Assembly (NCBI GenBank): GCA_021202515.1
Contig: JAJQCW010000003.1
Location: forward strand, 114,078 to 178,077
Direction: 5' to 3'
DNA from: Clostridiales bacterium
Lineage (GTDB): Bacteria > Bacillota > Clostridia > Oscillospirales > Oscillospiraceae
Length of the DNA stretch: 64,000 nt
Shown in pieces: positions 19,274 through 29,214 of this stretch. Both the position numbers and the translations under genes were made by a program. Every line of letters starts with the position of its first letter. Within the stretch, counting starts at the first letter, position 1. The notes under the pieces were generated by a model. The model had not been told where the DNA came from. It worked only from the letters and a program-made list of their open reading frames with translations, and searched no databases.

Positions 19274-20334
19274 AAGAAATCATCCACGGAGGGGACGTTT
19301 ACGCCTGGGGGAAGCGGGAAATTTTGGACTTCTCCGCCAGTCTGAACCCCCTGGGGATGCCGGACGAGGTGGCGCGTGCCGCCGTGGAGGGCGTCGCGGC
19401 CTCTGATCGCTACCCAGACCCCCGGTGCCGTGTTCTGCGCCGGGCCATCTCCGAAGCGGAAGGCGTATCCCCGGAACAAATCTTCTGCGGCAACGGGGCG
19501 GCGGAGCTGCTGGACCGGCTGACGCTGGCGCTGCGGCCCCGCCGGGCCATGGTTTTGGCTCCCACTTTCGGGGAATATGAGCGTGCGCTTCGGATGAACG
19601 GGTGTAAAGTAATTTCCCATTACCTAAAACCAGAGCGGGATTTTGACGTGACAGCGGACCTTCTGCGGGTGCTGCGGCCCGGACTGGACCTGTTCCTTCT
19701 CTGCAACCCAAACAACCCCACCGGGCGGACGATTCCGGCCCCGCTGCTGACGGAGATCTGCCGCCGCTGTCAGGCGCAAAACACAGTGCTGGTGGTGGAC
19801 GAGAGTTTTCTCACCCTGACAGATGAAAATTACCAAACCGACCTGCGGCCCCTGCTGGCAGAGTGTCCCAGGCTGGTGTTGCTGCGATCCCTGACCAAAA
19901 GCTACGCCATGCCCGGCCTACGGCTGGGGTATTTGCTCTGCGGAGACCGCGCCCTGCTGGAGCGGGTGGCCCAGGCGGGACAGCCTTGGGGGGTCTCCGT
20001 CCCCGCCCAGTACGCGGGCATCGCCGCCATGCACCGCACCGACTGGCCCCGACTGGGACGAGAAGTAGTTTTCCCTCAGCGGCAGCGTCTGACAGAGGAA
20101 CTGCGAAAACTGGGCTTCCGGGTGTGGGACAGCCGGGCCAACTATCTGCTGTTTTACTCCGCCCACTGGACAGACCTGCGGGAGTGGCTGTTGCAGCGGG
20201 ACATCCTCATTCGGGACTGCTCCGGTTTCCCCGGCCTGGGAGAAGGATATTACCGCATTGCGGTGCGGACAGAGGCAGAAAACACCCGTCTGCTCCAGGC
20301 GCTGGAAAAAGTATGTAAAGAGGGGAGAGGCTGA
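19252..20334 (+). CDS. cobD: Threonine-phosphate decarboxylase (PLP-dependent aminotransferase fold)
   Basis: IHGGDVYAWGKREILDFSASLNPLGMP; NPNNPTGRTIP; VVDESFLTL; SLTKSYAMPGLRLGYLL; start 19252. Confidence 0.9.
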   Translation: MRGAFGLKEIIHGGDVYAWGKREILDFSASLNPLGMPDEVARAAVEGVAASDRYPDPRCRVLRRAISEAEGVSPEQIFCGNGAAELLDRLTLALRPRRAMVLAPTFGEYERALRMNGCKVISHYLKPERDFDVTADLLRVLRPGLDLFLLCNPNNPTGRTIPAPLLTEICRRCQAQNTVLVVDESFLTLTDENYQTDLRPLLAECPRLVLLRSLTKSYAMPGLRLGYLLCGDRALLERVAQAGQPWGVSVPAQYAGIAAMHRTDWPRLGREVVFPQRQRLTEELRKLGFRVWDSRANYLLFYSAHWTDLREWLLQRDILIRDCSGFPGLGEGYYRIAVRTEAENTRLLQALEKVCKEGRG

Positions 20335-20336
20335 CC

Positions 20337-21824
20337 ATGGCAAAACCCATCATGGTGCAGGGCACCACGTCCAACGCGGGGAAAAGCGTCCTGTGCGCAG
20401 CCCTGTGCCGCATTTTCCACCAGGACGGCCTGCGGGTGGCCCCGTTCAAGAGCCAGAACATGGCGCTGAACTCCTTCATCACCGAGGAGGGGCTGGAGAT
20501 GGGCCGCGCCCAGGTGACCCAGGCCCAGGCCGCCGGGGTGAAGCCCTCGGTGCGGATGAACCCCATCCTGCTCAAGCCCACCACCGACGTCGGCTCCCAG
20601 GTCATCGTCAACGGGGTCAGCCGGGGGAACTACCCCGCAAAAGAGTATTTCCGTATGAAACAGTCTCTGATTCCTGACATTTTGGCGGCATATCAGTCCC
20701 TCTCGGCGGAAAACGATGTGATCGTTCTCGAAGGGGCGGGCAGTCCGGCGGAGATCAACCTGAAACAGAACGACATCGTCAACATGGGCCTTGCCGCGCT
20801 GGTGGATGCGCCGGTGCTGCTGGTGGCGGACATCGACCCCGGCGGGGTGTTCGCCTCTTTCTATGGCACCGTGGCCCTGCTGGAACCAGAGGAACGGGCC
20901 AGAATCAAAGGGCTTGTCATCAACAAGTTCCGGGGAGACGTGTCTATCTTGGAGCCGGGGCTGCGGCAAATCGAGAACCTGACCGGCGTTCCGGTGGTGG
21001 GCGTGGTGCCCTATCTGGATCTGGATTTGGACGACGAGGACTCTCTTGCACAGCGGTTCCAAAAAAACGGCGATGGAGGCCCAGTGGATATTGCCGTTAT
21101 CCGCCTCCCCCGGCTGTCCAACTTCACCGACTTCAACCCGCTGGCCCGGATGAAAGAGGTCTCCCTGCGGTACGTCCGCTCTGCGGCGGAGCTGGGCGCA
21201 CCGGATTTAATTATTTTACCCGGCACAAAAAGCACCATCTCCGACCTGCGCTGGCTGAAACAGAACGGCCTCGCCGGGGCGATCCGTCGCCACGCCGAAG
21301 CGGGCGGGGCGGTCATCGGCATCTGCGGCGGCTATCAGATGCTGGGCAAAATGGTCTCCGACCCGGCGGGCGCCGAATCCGGCGGTGCGGAGGAAGGGCT
21401 GGGCCTGTTGGACCTTGAGACGGTGTTCTGGGGCGAAAAGGCCCGCACCCGCGTCACAGGCCAGGTGACAAATGCCGCTGGTATTTTTGCACCGCTGGAG
21501 GGAGAACCCTTCCGGGGCTACGAAATTCACATGGGGCGGACAAGCGGGCAGGAGCAGCCTTTCGCCCAACTGGACAGCGGGGACGCAGACGGCGCGGCCC
21601 GTGGCAACGTCTGGGGCAGCTACGTCCACGGCATGTTTGACCGGGGGGGCTTTGCCGCGAAGCTGGTGAACTGTTTGCTGGTTGCCAAGGGGCTGGAACC
21701 CACCGCCCGAAGCGGCGACTGGAACGCTTATCAGGAGGCGCAGTTGGACAGGCTGGCCGATGCAGTCCGCGCAGCCCTGGATATGGATTTGATTTATCAT
21801 CTGATTGGACGGGATACGCCATGA
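20337..21824 (+). CDS. cobQ: Cobyric acid synthase
   Basis: MVQGTTSNAGKSVLCAALCRIFHQDG, ICGGYQMLG, SYVHGMFD. Confidence 0.96.
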   Translation: MAKPIMVQGTTSNAGKSVLCAALCRIFHQDGLRVAPFKSQNMALNSFITEEGLEMGRAQVTQAQAAGVKPSVRMNPILLKPTTDVGSQVIVNGVSRGNYPAKEYFRMKQSLIPDILAAYQSLSAENDVIVLEGAGSPAEINLKQNDIVNMGLAALVDAPVLLVADIDPGGVFASFYGTVALLEPEERARIKGLVINKFRGDVSILEPGLRQIENLTGVPVVGVVPYLDLDLDDEDSLAQRFQKNGDGGPVDIAVIRLPRLSNFTDFNPLARMKEVSLRYVRSAAELGAPDLIILPGTKSTISDLRWLKQNGLAGAIRRHAEAGGAVIGICGGYQMLGKMVSDPAGAESGGAEEGLGLLDLETVFWGEKARTRVTGQVTNAAGIFAPLEGEPFRGYEIHMGRTSGQEQPFAQLDSGDADGAARGNVWGSYVHGMFDRGGFAAKLVNCLLVAKGLEPTARSGDWNAYQEAQLDRLADAVRAALDMDLIYHLIGRDTP

Positions 21825-22462
21825 CAATGCACTTGGAACACGTCAAACCGGCGGACATCGAAGCCCGGAGCATGGAACTCATCGCCTCCGAGCTGCCCCA
21901 CCCACTGGACCCGGAGAACGAAGCGGTCATCAAGCGGGTCATTCACACCACGGCGGACTTCGACTATGTGGACAACCTGGTCTTTACTCCCGGCGCGGTG
22001 TCAAAGGGTATCGCCGCGCTGCGGGACGGCTGTTCCATCGTCACTGACACCACCATGGCCCAGGCCGGCATCAACAAGCGGACACTGGCCCGGCTAGGGG
22101 GAAGAACGTTGAACTTCATCGCCGACCCTCAAGTGGCCGCCGAAGCCAAAGCCCGCGGCGTCACCCGCTCGGCGGTGTCCATGGAGCGGGCGGCGGCGCT
22201 GGGGGAACCGCTGATTTTCGCCATCGGCAACGCCCCCACCGCCTTGATTCGCCTGTGCGAGCTGGTGCAGGCGGGGGAGATGGTCCCTCCGGCGCTGGTC
22301 ATCGGGGTGCCAGTGGGGTTTGTCAATGTGGTGGAGGCCAAGGAGCTGCTGTTGCAGACGGAGGTCCCCTCCATCGTTGCCAGGGGGCGCAAGGGCGGCA
22401 GCAACGTAGCTGCGGCCATCTGCAATGCCCTCCTGTACCAGGCTGCCGGGGCGCAGGACTGA
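21821..22462 (+). CDS. cbiC: Precorrin-8X methylmutase / cobalt-precorrin-8 methylmutase
   Basis: IHTTADFDYVDNLVFTPGAVSKGIAALRDG; GNAPTALIRL; GVPVGFVNVVEAKE. Confidence 0.94.
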   Translation: MTMHLEHVKPADIEARSMELIASELPHPLDPENEAVIKRVIHTTADFDYVDNLVFTPGAVSKGIAALRDGCSIVTDTTMAQAGINKRTLARLGGRTLNFIADPQVAAEAKARGVTRSAVSMERAAALGEPLIFAIGNAPTALIRLCELVQAGEMVPPALVIGVPVGFVNVVEAKELLLQTEVPSIVARGRKGGSNVAAAICNALLYQAAGAQD

Positions 22463-22489
22463 CTTGAGAGCGAGGAGAGGAGCGAAAGT

Positions 22490-23281
22490 ATGAAAAAGGC
22501 ATTGCTGGTGGTGTCCTTTGGCACCAGCTACCCGGAGACCCTGCGCAGGAGTATCTGCGCCATGGAAAACGAGCTGGCACGGGCTTTCCCGGACCGGGAT
22601 TTTTACCGGGCGTTCACCAGCGGCGTCATCCGGCGCAAGCTGTACCGGCGGGACCGGACGCGCATCGACGGCGTGGTGGAGGCGCTGGAGGCCCTGCGGC
22701 TGGAGGGTTACGAGGATGTACTGCTCCAGCCCACCCACATGATCAACGGCGCGGAGACCCAGCGACTGCTGGCGGAGGCCGCCCTCTACTCCCACCAATT
22801 CCCACGGTTTTCCATCGGTGCGCCGCTGCTGACCCGGCAGGAGGACTATGAGCTGCTGACCGAGGCCGTCATGGAGGAAATGCCCCCTCTAGCCTATGAC
22901 GAAGCGCTGGTGCTGATGGGCCACGGCACCGCCCACTTCGCCAATCCCGCCTATCCCGCTCTGGAGTACGTGTTTCACGCCAGAGGCTACACCAACGTCT
23001 TTGTGGGGACGGTGGAGGGCTATCCCCCCATCGGGGAGGTCATTCACCGGCTGGATGAGTGTCTGAACGCCCGCCGGGTCTACGTGGCCCCGCTGATGAT
23101 CGTGGCGGGGGATCACGCTTACAACGACATGACCGGCAGCCAGCCCACCTCCTGGACCAATCAGTTGTTGGCCCACAACTACCAACCCATGCCCATCCTG
23201 AAAGGGCTGGGGGAGTATCCCGCCGTGCGGCGTATTTTTGTGGCCCACGCCAGGGCCGCGCTGGAGGGAAAGCAGGGATGA
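22490..23281 (+). CDS. cbiK: Anaerobic sirohydrochlorin cobaltochelatase
   Basis: KALLVVSFGTSYPETLRRSICAMENELARAFPDRDFYRAFTSGVI; GHGTAHFANPAYPALEYV; VAGDHAYNDMTG. Confidence 0.94.
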   Translation: MKKALLVVSFGTSYPETLRRSICAMENELARAFPDRDFYRAFTSGVIRRKLYRRDRTRIDGVVEALEALRLEGYEDVLLQPTHMINGAETQRLLAEAALYSHQFPRFSIGAPLLTRQEDYELLTEAVMEEMPPLAYDEALVLMGHGTAHFANPAYPALEYVFHARGYTNVFVGTVEGYPPIGEVIHRLDECLNARRVYVAPLMIVAGDHAYNDMTGSQPTSWTNQLLAHNYQPMPILKGLGEYPAVRRIFVAHARAALEGKQG

Positions 23282-24006
23282 GCGGCAACAAAGGTATCCT
23301 CTACGGCGTCGGCGTGGGGCCGGGAGACCCGGAGCTGCTGACCGTCAAGGCGGTGCGGTTGCTCCGCTCTGCTGATGTCATCGCCGCGCCGGACAGCGGC
23401 GGCGAGAGCCGAACAGCGCTGAACATCGTCAAGGCGTATATCGAAGATAAGCCGGTGCTGCTGTGTCCCACCCCCATGACCCGCGACCGGGAGACGCTGG
23501 ACCGGGCCTGGGAGGACAACGCGGCGCAAATCTGCGCCCTGCTGGAGCAGGGGAAACAGGTGGTGTTCGTCACGCTGGGAGACCCCACCGTGTACTCCAC
23601 CTATTTCTACCTGCACCGGCGGGTGCTGGCGCGGGGATACCGGGCGGAAATTGTGCCGGGGGTACCCTCCTTCTGCGCGGCGGCGGCAAAGCTGGGGGTT
23701 CCCCTCTGCGAAAGCAGTCAGCGGCTGCTGGTGGTCCCCGCCTCCCACGGAGATTTGACTGACAGTCTGAACGTAGACGCAAATAAGGTGCTGATGAAGG
23801 CCGGGCGGCAACTGGAGCCGCTGAAAGAGACCCTTCGGCAGCGAGGCGAGATGGAAAACGCCTCTCTCGTGGTCAACTGCGGCTTGCCGGGGGAACAGGT
23901 GTGGCCCTCCTTCGCCCAAGCGGAGGGAGAGACCGGGTATTTCTCCCTGGTGCTGCTCCGGCAAGGGGTGCAGACCGAACACAGGAAAGCAGGTGAGGCG
24001 GAGTGA
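23278..24006 (+). CDS. cbiL: Precorrin-2 / cobalt-factor-II C20-methyltransferase
   Basis: GVGVGPGDPELLTVKAVRLLRSADVIAAP; TLGDPTVYSTYFYL; start 23278. Confidence 0.92.
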   Translation: MSGNKGILYGVGVGPGDPELLTVKAVRLLRSADVIAAPDSGGESRTALNIVKAYIEDKPVLLCPTPMTRDRETLDRAWEDNAAQICALLEQGKQVVFVTLGDPTVYSTYFYLHRRVLARGYRAEIVPGVPSFCAAAAKLGVPLCESSQRLLVVPASHGDLTDSLNVDANKVLMKAGRQLEPLKETLRQRGEMENASLVVNCGLPGEQVWPSFAQAEGETGYFSLVLLRQGVQTEHRKAGEAE

Positions 24007-25637
24007 AGCTGTGGATGTCCGGGCTGGATTACGAGCGGACAGAGATGGCGCTGCGGGAGCGGCTGTCCTTCCCAACCGAGCGGGTACGGACGCTGGACCA
24101 GGCCATTGCCGGAACAGAGGGCGTGACCGGTGCGGCGCTGCTCTCCACCTGCAACCGGACGGAGCTGTACCTGACCGCAGAGGACGATATTGCTCCGCCG
24201 GGGCAACTGCTGTGTCAAGCGGCGGGGGAGGACTGGTCGGCTTTTGCTCCCTGCTTCGTCACCCGGGAAGGGGAGGACGCGGCCCGGCACCTGCTGGAGG
24301 TGGCCTCCGGCTTGCGCAGCAAGATTTGGGGCGAGGACCAGATCATCACCCAGGTGGGGCGGGCCATCGAGCTGGCCCAGGAGGTGGAATCCGCAAACGC
24401 GGTGCTGTCCACCCTGTTCCGCACGGCGGTTGCGGCGGGCAAGGACGTGAAAACCCACGTCCGGCTGACGGCGGTGCCGTCCTCCGCCGCAGAGGAGGCG
24501 GTGGCCTTGCTCCGGCAGCGGCTGGGTGGGTTGGAGGACCGCCGGGCGGTGGTCATCGGCAACGGCGAGATGGGCCGCCGGGCGGCGCGGCTGCTCCGGG
24601 CGGCAGGCTGCCGGGTGACGGTGACGCTGCGCACCTACCGCCACGGGGAGACCGTGGTGCCCTTTGGGTGCGAGACGGTGGCCTATGACCAGCGATACAC
24701 GGCTATCGACGGGGCCGACATCCTCTTTTCCGCCACCACTAGCCCCCACTACACCGTCACGCGGGACGAACTGGAACGGCTGACCGCCCGTCCCGCCTGG
24801 GTGGTAGATTTGGCCGTTCCCAGAGACGTGGAACCAGAGGTTGGGACGCTGGAGGGTGTGACCCTCTTTAACGTGGACGACTTCTCCGGCGCTCCGCAGA
24901 CCTCAGACGCGGAAGGCCTGGCCCAGGCGGAGCAAATTGTCCAGCGGCATTTGCGGGAGTTTTACCAGTGGTGGGACTACCGGGAGTGCCTTCCCGTCAT
25001 GGCGGAAGTGAAAGCCGCCCTGGGCCGCCGGTTCGCGGCGGAGGGCGCGGAGGACTGCCAGCCTATCGTGGATAAAACGGTAGATTTATTACTGGGCGGG
25101 CTGAAAGGCCGCGTCCGGGCGGACGACCTGCGGGAATGCGCCGCCAAAATCGACGCCTTCACCCGGCCCCGCCGGGGAAACGTGGGAAAAGAGACCCCCT
25201 TCCGCTTCCCGGTGTTCACCGACCTGCGGGGCAAAAAAGTGGTCATCGTGGGCGGCGGCGCAGTGGCCCGGCGGCGCATCGACGCTCTGCGCCCCTTCGG
25301 GCCGGAGCTGGCGGTCATTGCGCCGAAACTGGAAGGGGACAGCCGAGGGTTAGACTGGCATCGGCGGCCCTACCGCCCCGGCGACCTGGATGGCGCGGTT
25401 CTGGTAATAGCGGCCTCTGACAGCCGGGAGGTAAACCGGCAGGTGGGCCAGGAGGCCCGACAGTTGGGAATCCCAGTCAGCGTGGCAGACCGGAGGGAGG
25501 AGTGTACCTTCTTTTTTCCCGCCATCTGCCAGGGAGAAACAGTGTTGGCCGGGGTGGTCTCCCGCGGAGAGGACCACCGGGCTACGGCAGCGGCGGCGAA
25601 GCGGATTCGCAGCCTATTGGAGGAGGAACAGCTTTGA
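24003..25637 (+). CDS. hemA: Fusion of glutamyl-tRNA reductase with a C-terminal precorrin-2 dehydrogenase (SirC/Met8-like) domain
   Basis: N-terminal LLSTCNRTELYL...GEDQIITQVGRAIELAQ...VIGNGEMGRRAARLL; C-terminal GKKVVIVGGGAVARRRIDAL...VADRREECTFFFPAICQGETVLAGVVS. Confidence 0.92.
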   Translation: MKLWMSGLDYERTEMALRERLSFPTERVRTLDQAIAGTEGVTGAALLSTCNRTELYLTAEDDIAPPGQLLCQAAGEDWSAFAPCFVTREGEDAARHLLEVASGLRSKIWGEDQIITQVGRAIELAQEVESANAVLSTLFRTAVAAGKDVKTHVRLTAVPSSAAEEAVALLRQRLGGLEDRRAVVIGNGEMGRRAARLLRAAGCRVTVTLRTYRHGETVVPFGCETVAYDQRYTAIDGADILFSATTSPHYTVTRDELERLTARPAWVVDLAVPRDVEPEVGTLEGVTLFNVDDFSGAPQTSDAEGLAQAEQIVQRHLREFYQWWDYRECLPVMAEVKAALGRRFAAEGAEDCQPIVDKTVDLLLGGLKGRVRADDLRECAAKIDAFTRPRRGNVGKETPFRFPVFTDLRGKKVVIVGGGAVARRRIDALRPFGPELAVIAPKLEGDSRGLDWHRRPYRPGDLDGAVLVIAASDSREVNRQVGQEARQLGIPVSVADRREECTFFFPAICQGETVLAGVVSRGEDHRATAAAAKRIRSLLEEEQL

Positions 25638-26512
25638 AAGTGAAAGTAGGAAGTCGGGCCAGTGCGCTGGCTATCGCTCAGAGCAAGCTGGTGATGGAGC
25701 AGATTCAGAAATTGGCCCCGGACGCAGAGCTGGAGCTGGTGACCATGACTACCACCGGCGACAAAATTCTGGACCGCACCCTGGACCAGGTGGGGGGCAA
25801 AGGGTTGTTCGTCAAGGAATTGGAGCGGGCGCTGTTGGACCGGGAGGTGGACTTGGTCGTCCACTCTCTGAAGGATATGCCCATGGAGCAGGACCCAATG
25901 CTGCCGCTGGCGGCGTTTTCCAAACGGGAGGACCCCAGAGATGTGATGGTGCTGCGGCCCGGCCTGGAGAAATTCCCCCTCCAGGGGGGCGTGATTGGCT
26001 GCGCCTCCCAGCGGCGGACGCTGCAAATCAAAGACTTTTACCCCACGGCAGAGGTGCGGCCCGTCCGGGGCAACCTCCAGACCAGGCTCGCCAAACTGGA
26101 CAGCGGCGAGTTTGACGGCCTGCTGCTGGCCGCCGCGGGACTAAAGCGGCTGGGGTTGGAAAACCGCATTTCCCGGTACTTTGCCACCGACCAGCTCATC
26201 CCCGCCGCCGGGCAGGGAATTTTAGGCATCCAGTGCCGGGCGGACGCCGACCTGCCCTGGATCACCCGGCTCAACGACCCGGACGCTTGCGCCTGCGCCG
26301 TGGCGGAGCGGGCCTTTGTCCGAACCCTTGGCGGCGGCTGCACCGACCCCACCGCCGCCCATGCCACCATCCGCAACGGGGTGCTGAGCATGGTGGGGCT
26401 GTACGTCACGCCCACCGGGGAAGCCCGCCGGGGAACCATCGCGGGACGGTCTGTCCGGGCGGCTCAACTGGGGGAGAACCTGGCCAACCGCCTCAAGGAG
26501 CCGACCCAGTGA
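25634..26512 (+). CDS. hemC: Porphobilinogen deaminase
   Basis: VGSRASALAIAQSKLV; HSLKDMP; GCASQRRTLQIK; LGGGCTDPTAAHA; TTG start inferred from the overlap. Confidence 0.95.
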   Translation: MKVKVGSRASALAIAQSKLVMEQIQKLAPDAELELVTMTTTGDKILDRTLDQVGGKGLFVKELERALLDREVDLVVHSLKDMPMEQDPMLPLAAFSKREDPRDVMVLRPGLEKFPLQGGVIGCASQRRTLQIKDFYPTAEVRPVRGNLQTRLAKLDSGEFDGLLLAAAGLKRLGLENRISRYFATDQLIPAAGQGILGIQCRADADLPWITRLNDPDACACAVAERAFVRTLGGGCTDPTAAHATIRNGVLSMVGLYVTPTGEARRGTIAGRSVRAAQLGENLANRLKEPTQ

Positions 26513-28002
26513 CCGGCAAAGTGACGCTGGTGGGAGCGGGGCCGGGAGACCCCGGCCTGCTGACCCGAAAAGGGGAGGCGGCGCTGCGAGCGGCGGAGGT
26601 AGTGGTCTTTGACCGGCTCATCGCGCCGGAGCTGTTGGAGCTGCTGCCCCCCACGGCGGAGCGCATCGACGTAGGCAAGGAGGCCGACCACCACCCGGTC
26701 CCCCAGTGGCGCATCAACGAGATTTTGTTGGAGAAGGCCCAGGAGGGCAAAAATGTGGTGCGGCTCAAGGGTGGCGACCCCTTCCTCTTTGGCCGGGGTG
26801 GGGAGGAACTGGACCTGCTGGCGCAGCATCACATCCCCTTTGAGGTGGTACCCGGCGTGACCTCCGCTCTGGCGGTCCCCGCATACGCCGGCATCCCCGT
26901 GACCCACCGGGACCATGCCTCATCTCTGCACATCGTCACCGGCCACGCGAAGGCCGGTTCCCCACTGCAAATCAACTTTCGTGCCCTGGCAGAGGCCGGG
27001 GGGACCTGCGTGTTCCTGATGGGGGTCTCCGCCCTGGAGCGCATCTGTGAAGGTCTGCTGAGCGCGGGCATGGCTGCAGAGACCCCCGCCGCCGTGGTGG
27101 AGCGGGGGTCTCTGCCAGGACAACGGAAAATCGTTTCTACCCTGGGTCATCTGGCGGAGGAGACCCGCCGGGCGGACCTCCACAGCCCCGCCGTCATCGT
27201 GGTGGGGGAGGTCGCGGCCCTGTCGGACCGGTTTGACTGGTTCGATGCTCTGCCGCTGAAAGGGCGCACTGTCGTCGTCACCCGGCCCAAACGCCGGGCT
27301 GGGGCACTGCGAAGCCGTCTGCGGGAGTTGGGGGCGGACGTGGTGGATTACCCCTGCATCGAGACAGTGCCCCGGAGTGAGAACCCATTGCTGGAACAGT
27401 GCCTCGCCCAAATCAGCCAGTATGACTGGGTGGCGTTCACCAGCTCCGCCGGGGTGGAGGTGTTTTGCGACGCCCTCTGGCGGCTGGGGCTGGACAGTCG
27501 CGCCCTGGGCGGCTTGAAACTGGCTGCCATCGGCCCCTCCACCGCTCAGGCGCTGGAAGCGCGACATCTCCGGGCGGATTTCATGCCCACGGTCTATGAC
27601 ACGGAACACCTGGCCCTGGGCCTTGCCCAGCGGACGAACGGGCCGGTGTTGTTGCCGCGGGCGGCGCTGGGCAGCCCTATTTTGCCTCGTGTGTTGGAGG
27701 AACAAGGGGTGGCGTTCACCGATGTACCGGTCTACGACACCGTTTTCCCCGGCGAGCACGCCGATGCCCTGCTGCCGCTGCTCGCGGCAGGGGAGACGTG
27801 GGTCACGTTTACCTCGGCCTCCACAGTGCGGGGGTTTGTTGGCTCTCTGCCGGAGGGAACTGATTTGAGCCGGGTTTTGGGGCTGTGCATCGGCCCCCAG
27901 ACGGCGGCGGAGTGCGCCCGCCACGGTATCCGCACCCGCGTTGCGCGGGAGGCAACGGTCCCCGCCCTGGTGGAGCTGATTTTAAAGGTTGCAGGAGAAT
28001 AA
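26509..28002 (+). CDS. cobA: Uroporphyrinogen-III C-methyltransferase / uroporphyrinogen-III synthase fusion
   Basis: VTLVGAGPGDPGLLTRKGEAALR...RLKGGDPFLFGRGGEE then HemD domain LKGRTVVVTRPKRRAGALRSRLRELGADVVDYPCIET; GTG start 26509. Confidence 0.94.
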   Translation: MTGKVTLVGAGPGDPGLLTRKGEAALRAAEVVVFDRLIAPELLELLPPTAERIDVGKEADHHPVPQWRINEILLEKAQEGKNVVRLKGGDPFLFGRGGEELDLLAQHHIPFEVVPGVTSALAVPAYAGIPVTHRDHASSLHIVTGHAKAGSPLQINFRALAEAGGTCVFLMGVSALERICEGLLSAGMAAETPAAVVERGSLPGQRKIVSTLGHLAEETRRADLHSPAVIVVGEVAALSDRFDWFDALPLKGRTVVVTRPKRRAGALRSRLRELGADVVDYPCIETVPRSENPLLEQCLAQISQYDWVAFTSSAGVEVFCDALWRLGLDSRALGGLKLAAIGPSTAQALEARHLRADFMPTVYDTEHLALGLAQRTNGPVLLPRAALGSPILPRVLEEQGVAFTDVPVYDTVFPGEHADALLPLLAAGETWVTFTSASTVRGFVGSLPEGTDLSRVLGLCIGPQTAAECARHGIRTRVAREATVPALVELILKVAGE

Positions 28003-28052
28003 AAATGCCCCTCTCCGTCGGGAGAGAGGCAGAAATTTGCCTGTAAAAGCAG

Positions 28053-28095
28053 AAACATGCCGTACCGGACACAGTTCCTCCGGTACGGCATGTTT
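28053..28095. terminator. Bidirectional terminator
   Basis: 17-bp perfect stem AAACATGCCGTACCGGA/TCCGGTACGGCATGTTT between convergent genes. Confidence 0.85.
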
Positions 28096-28111
28096 GTCAT
28101 TGCGAAGAGGT

Positions 28112-28591
28112 TCAGCGGCGGTTTAGCTCCGCCTCCATGCTTTTCGTCAGCTTCTCCTGGGTGGGGAGCATGGGCTTGTACGCTGCCCGGTAGTCCTTCA
28201 GGGCCTGCTCCAGCCGAGGACGGGAGAGGTAGGGCAGCAACGGCTCCAGCATCAGCTCCGCCGCCATCCGGCTCCACTCCGCCGCGTCGCCACTTTTGCC
28301 GGAGCGAAGCACCAGCAGGATATCGGCAGCCTGGTCTGCCCACTGGTCGGGAGCCTCCAACTGCTCCAGCACTTCGGCCAGCTCTTGGGTCAACTGACCA
28401 ATCTGCTCAATGAACTCCTTGTGCATCGGGTCGTTGGAAATGCTGTTGCCGGAAAAGTAGCTTCGCAGCGCACCGAACAGGCCGCTTTCCTGCTTGAGAG
28501 CCAGATAGTCCGTTTCGTATTTACTGTACGCCTGCCGCAGGCTGACCAGAAGCTGGTCGGCCTGATAACTCGCCTGATTGTTTTCGCTCAT
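28112..28591 (-). CDS. Conserved-looking hypothetical protein, helical
   Basis: 159 aa ORF, normal codon usage, no recognised family. Confidence 0.6.
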   Translation of the reverse strand: MSENNQASYQADQLLVSLRQAYSKYETDYLALKQESGLFGALRSYFSGNSISNDPMHKEFIEQIGQLTQELAEVLEQLEAPDQWADQAADILLVLRSGKSGDAAEWSRMAAELMLEPLLPYLSRPRLEQALKDYRAAYKPMLPTQEKLTKSMEAELNRR

Positions 28592-28686
28592 TGTCGCCGC
28601 CGCCTTTTGTTGATATTACTGTTATTTTACCATCTTGTCCGCAAAATCGCAACCATAAATGAGAAAAAGCAGGAATTTGCGGCTTT

Positions 28687-29214
28687 TTACCGTTTCACGG
28701 CCACCTGACAGCTTTCCATGACGTTCAGCGCCGCCTCATGCTTTTCCGGGGTGACGCCCGCGCAGCAGGTGGCGTCCACCGACACCGGGACCTCCGGCAT
28801 GGCCGCCTTGAGCAGGAGCGCGTTGGACACCACGCAAATGTCCGTGCAAAGCCCCACCAGTTCCACGGAGTCCACGCCGCCTTTCGCGTTCAGCGCCGCC
28901 AGGTCTGCGGCCAGCGCGGTGCTGCCGAAGCAGGGCTTTTCGTAGACCTTCGCCCCACGGACGGCGGGGAGAGCCAACAGGGAAGGGGCCAGTTGCCAGC
29001 CCTCCGTGCCCTTGATGCAGTGGGGGACGGGCAAATTTCTGCCCTCCTGGGTGTCCATGTAATCTGCGCCGTGGGTGTCCTTGGTCACCAGCAGCGTTCC
29101 CTCAAACTGCCGCACCTTTTCGACCAGACGAGGCAGCATCTCCTGGGCCTCGGCGGTGCCCAGCGCGCCGTCCACGAAATCGTTCTGTACGTCCACAAGG
29201 ATGAGATAGTTCAT
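28687..29214 (-). CDS. Isochorismatase-family hydrolase, nicotinamidase-like
   Basis: MNYLILVDVQNDFVDGALGTAEA...TKDTH...HCIKGTEGW...VELVGLCTDICVVSNALLLKA; start 29214. Confidence 0.88.
   Translation of the reverse strand: MNYLILVDVQNDFVDGALGTAEAQEMLPRLVEKVRQFEGTLLVTKDTHGADYMDTQEGRNLPVPHCIKGTEGWQLAPSLLALPAVRGAKVYEKPCFGSTALAADLAALNAKGGVDSVELVGLCTDICVVSNALLLKAAMPEVPVSVDATCCAGVTPEKHEAALNVMESCQVAVKR

Noticed and set aside
26509-28002. CobA-HemD fusion as novel
   Set aside because: Well known fusion in Firmicutes
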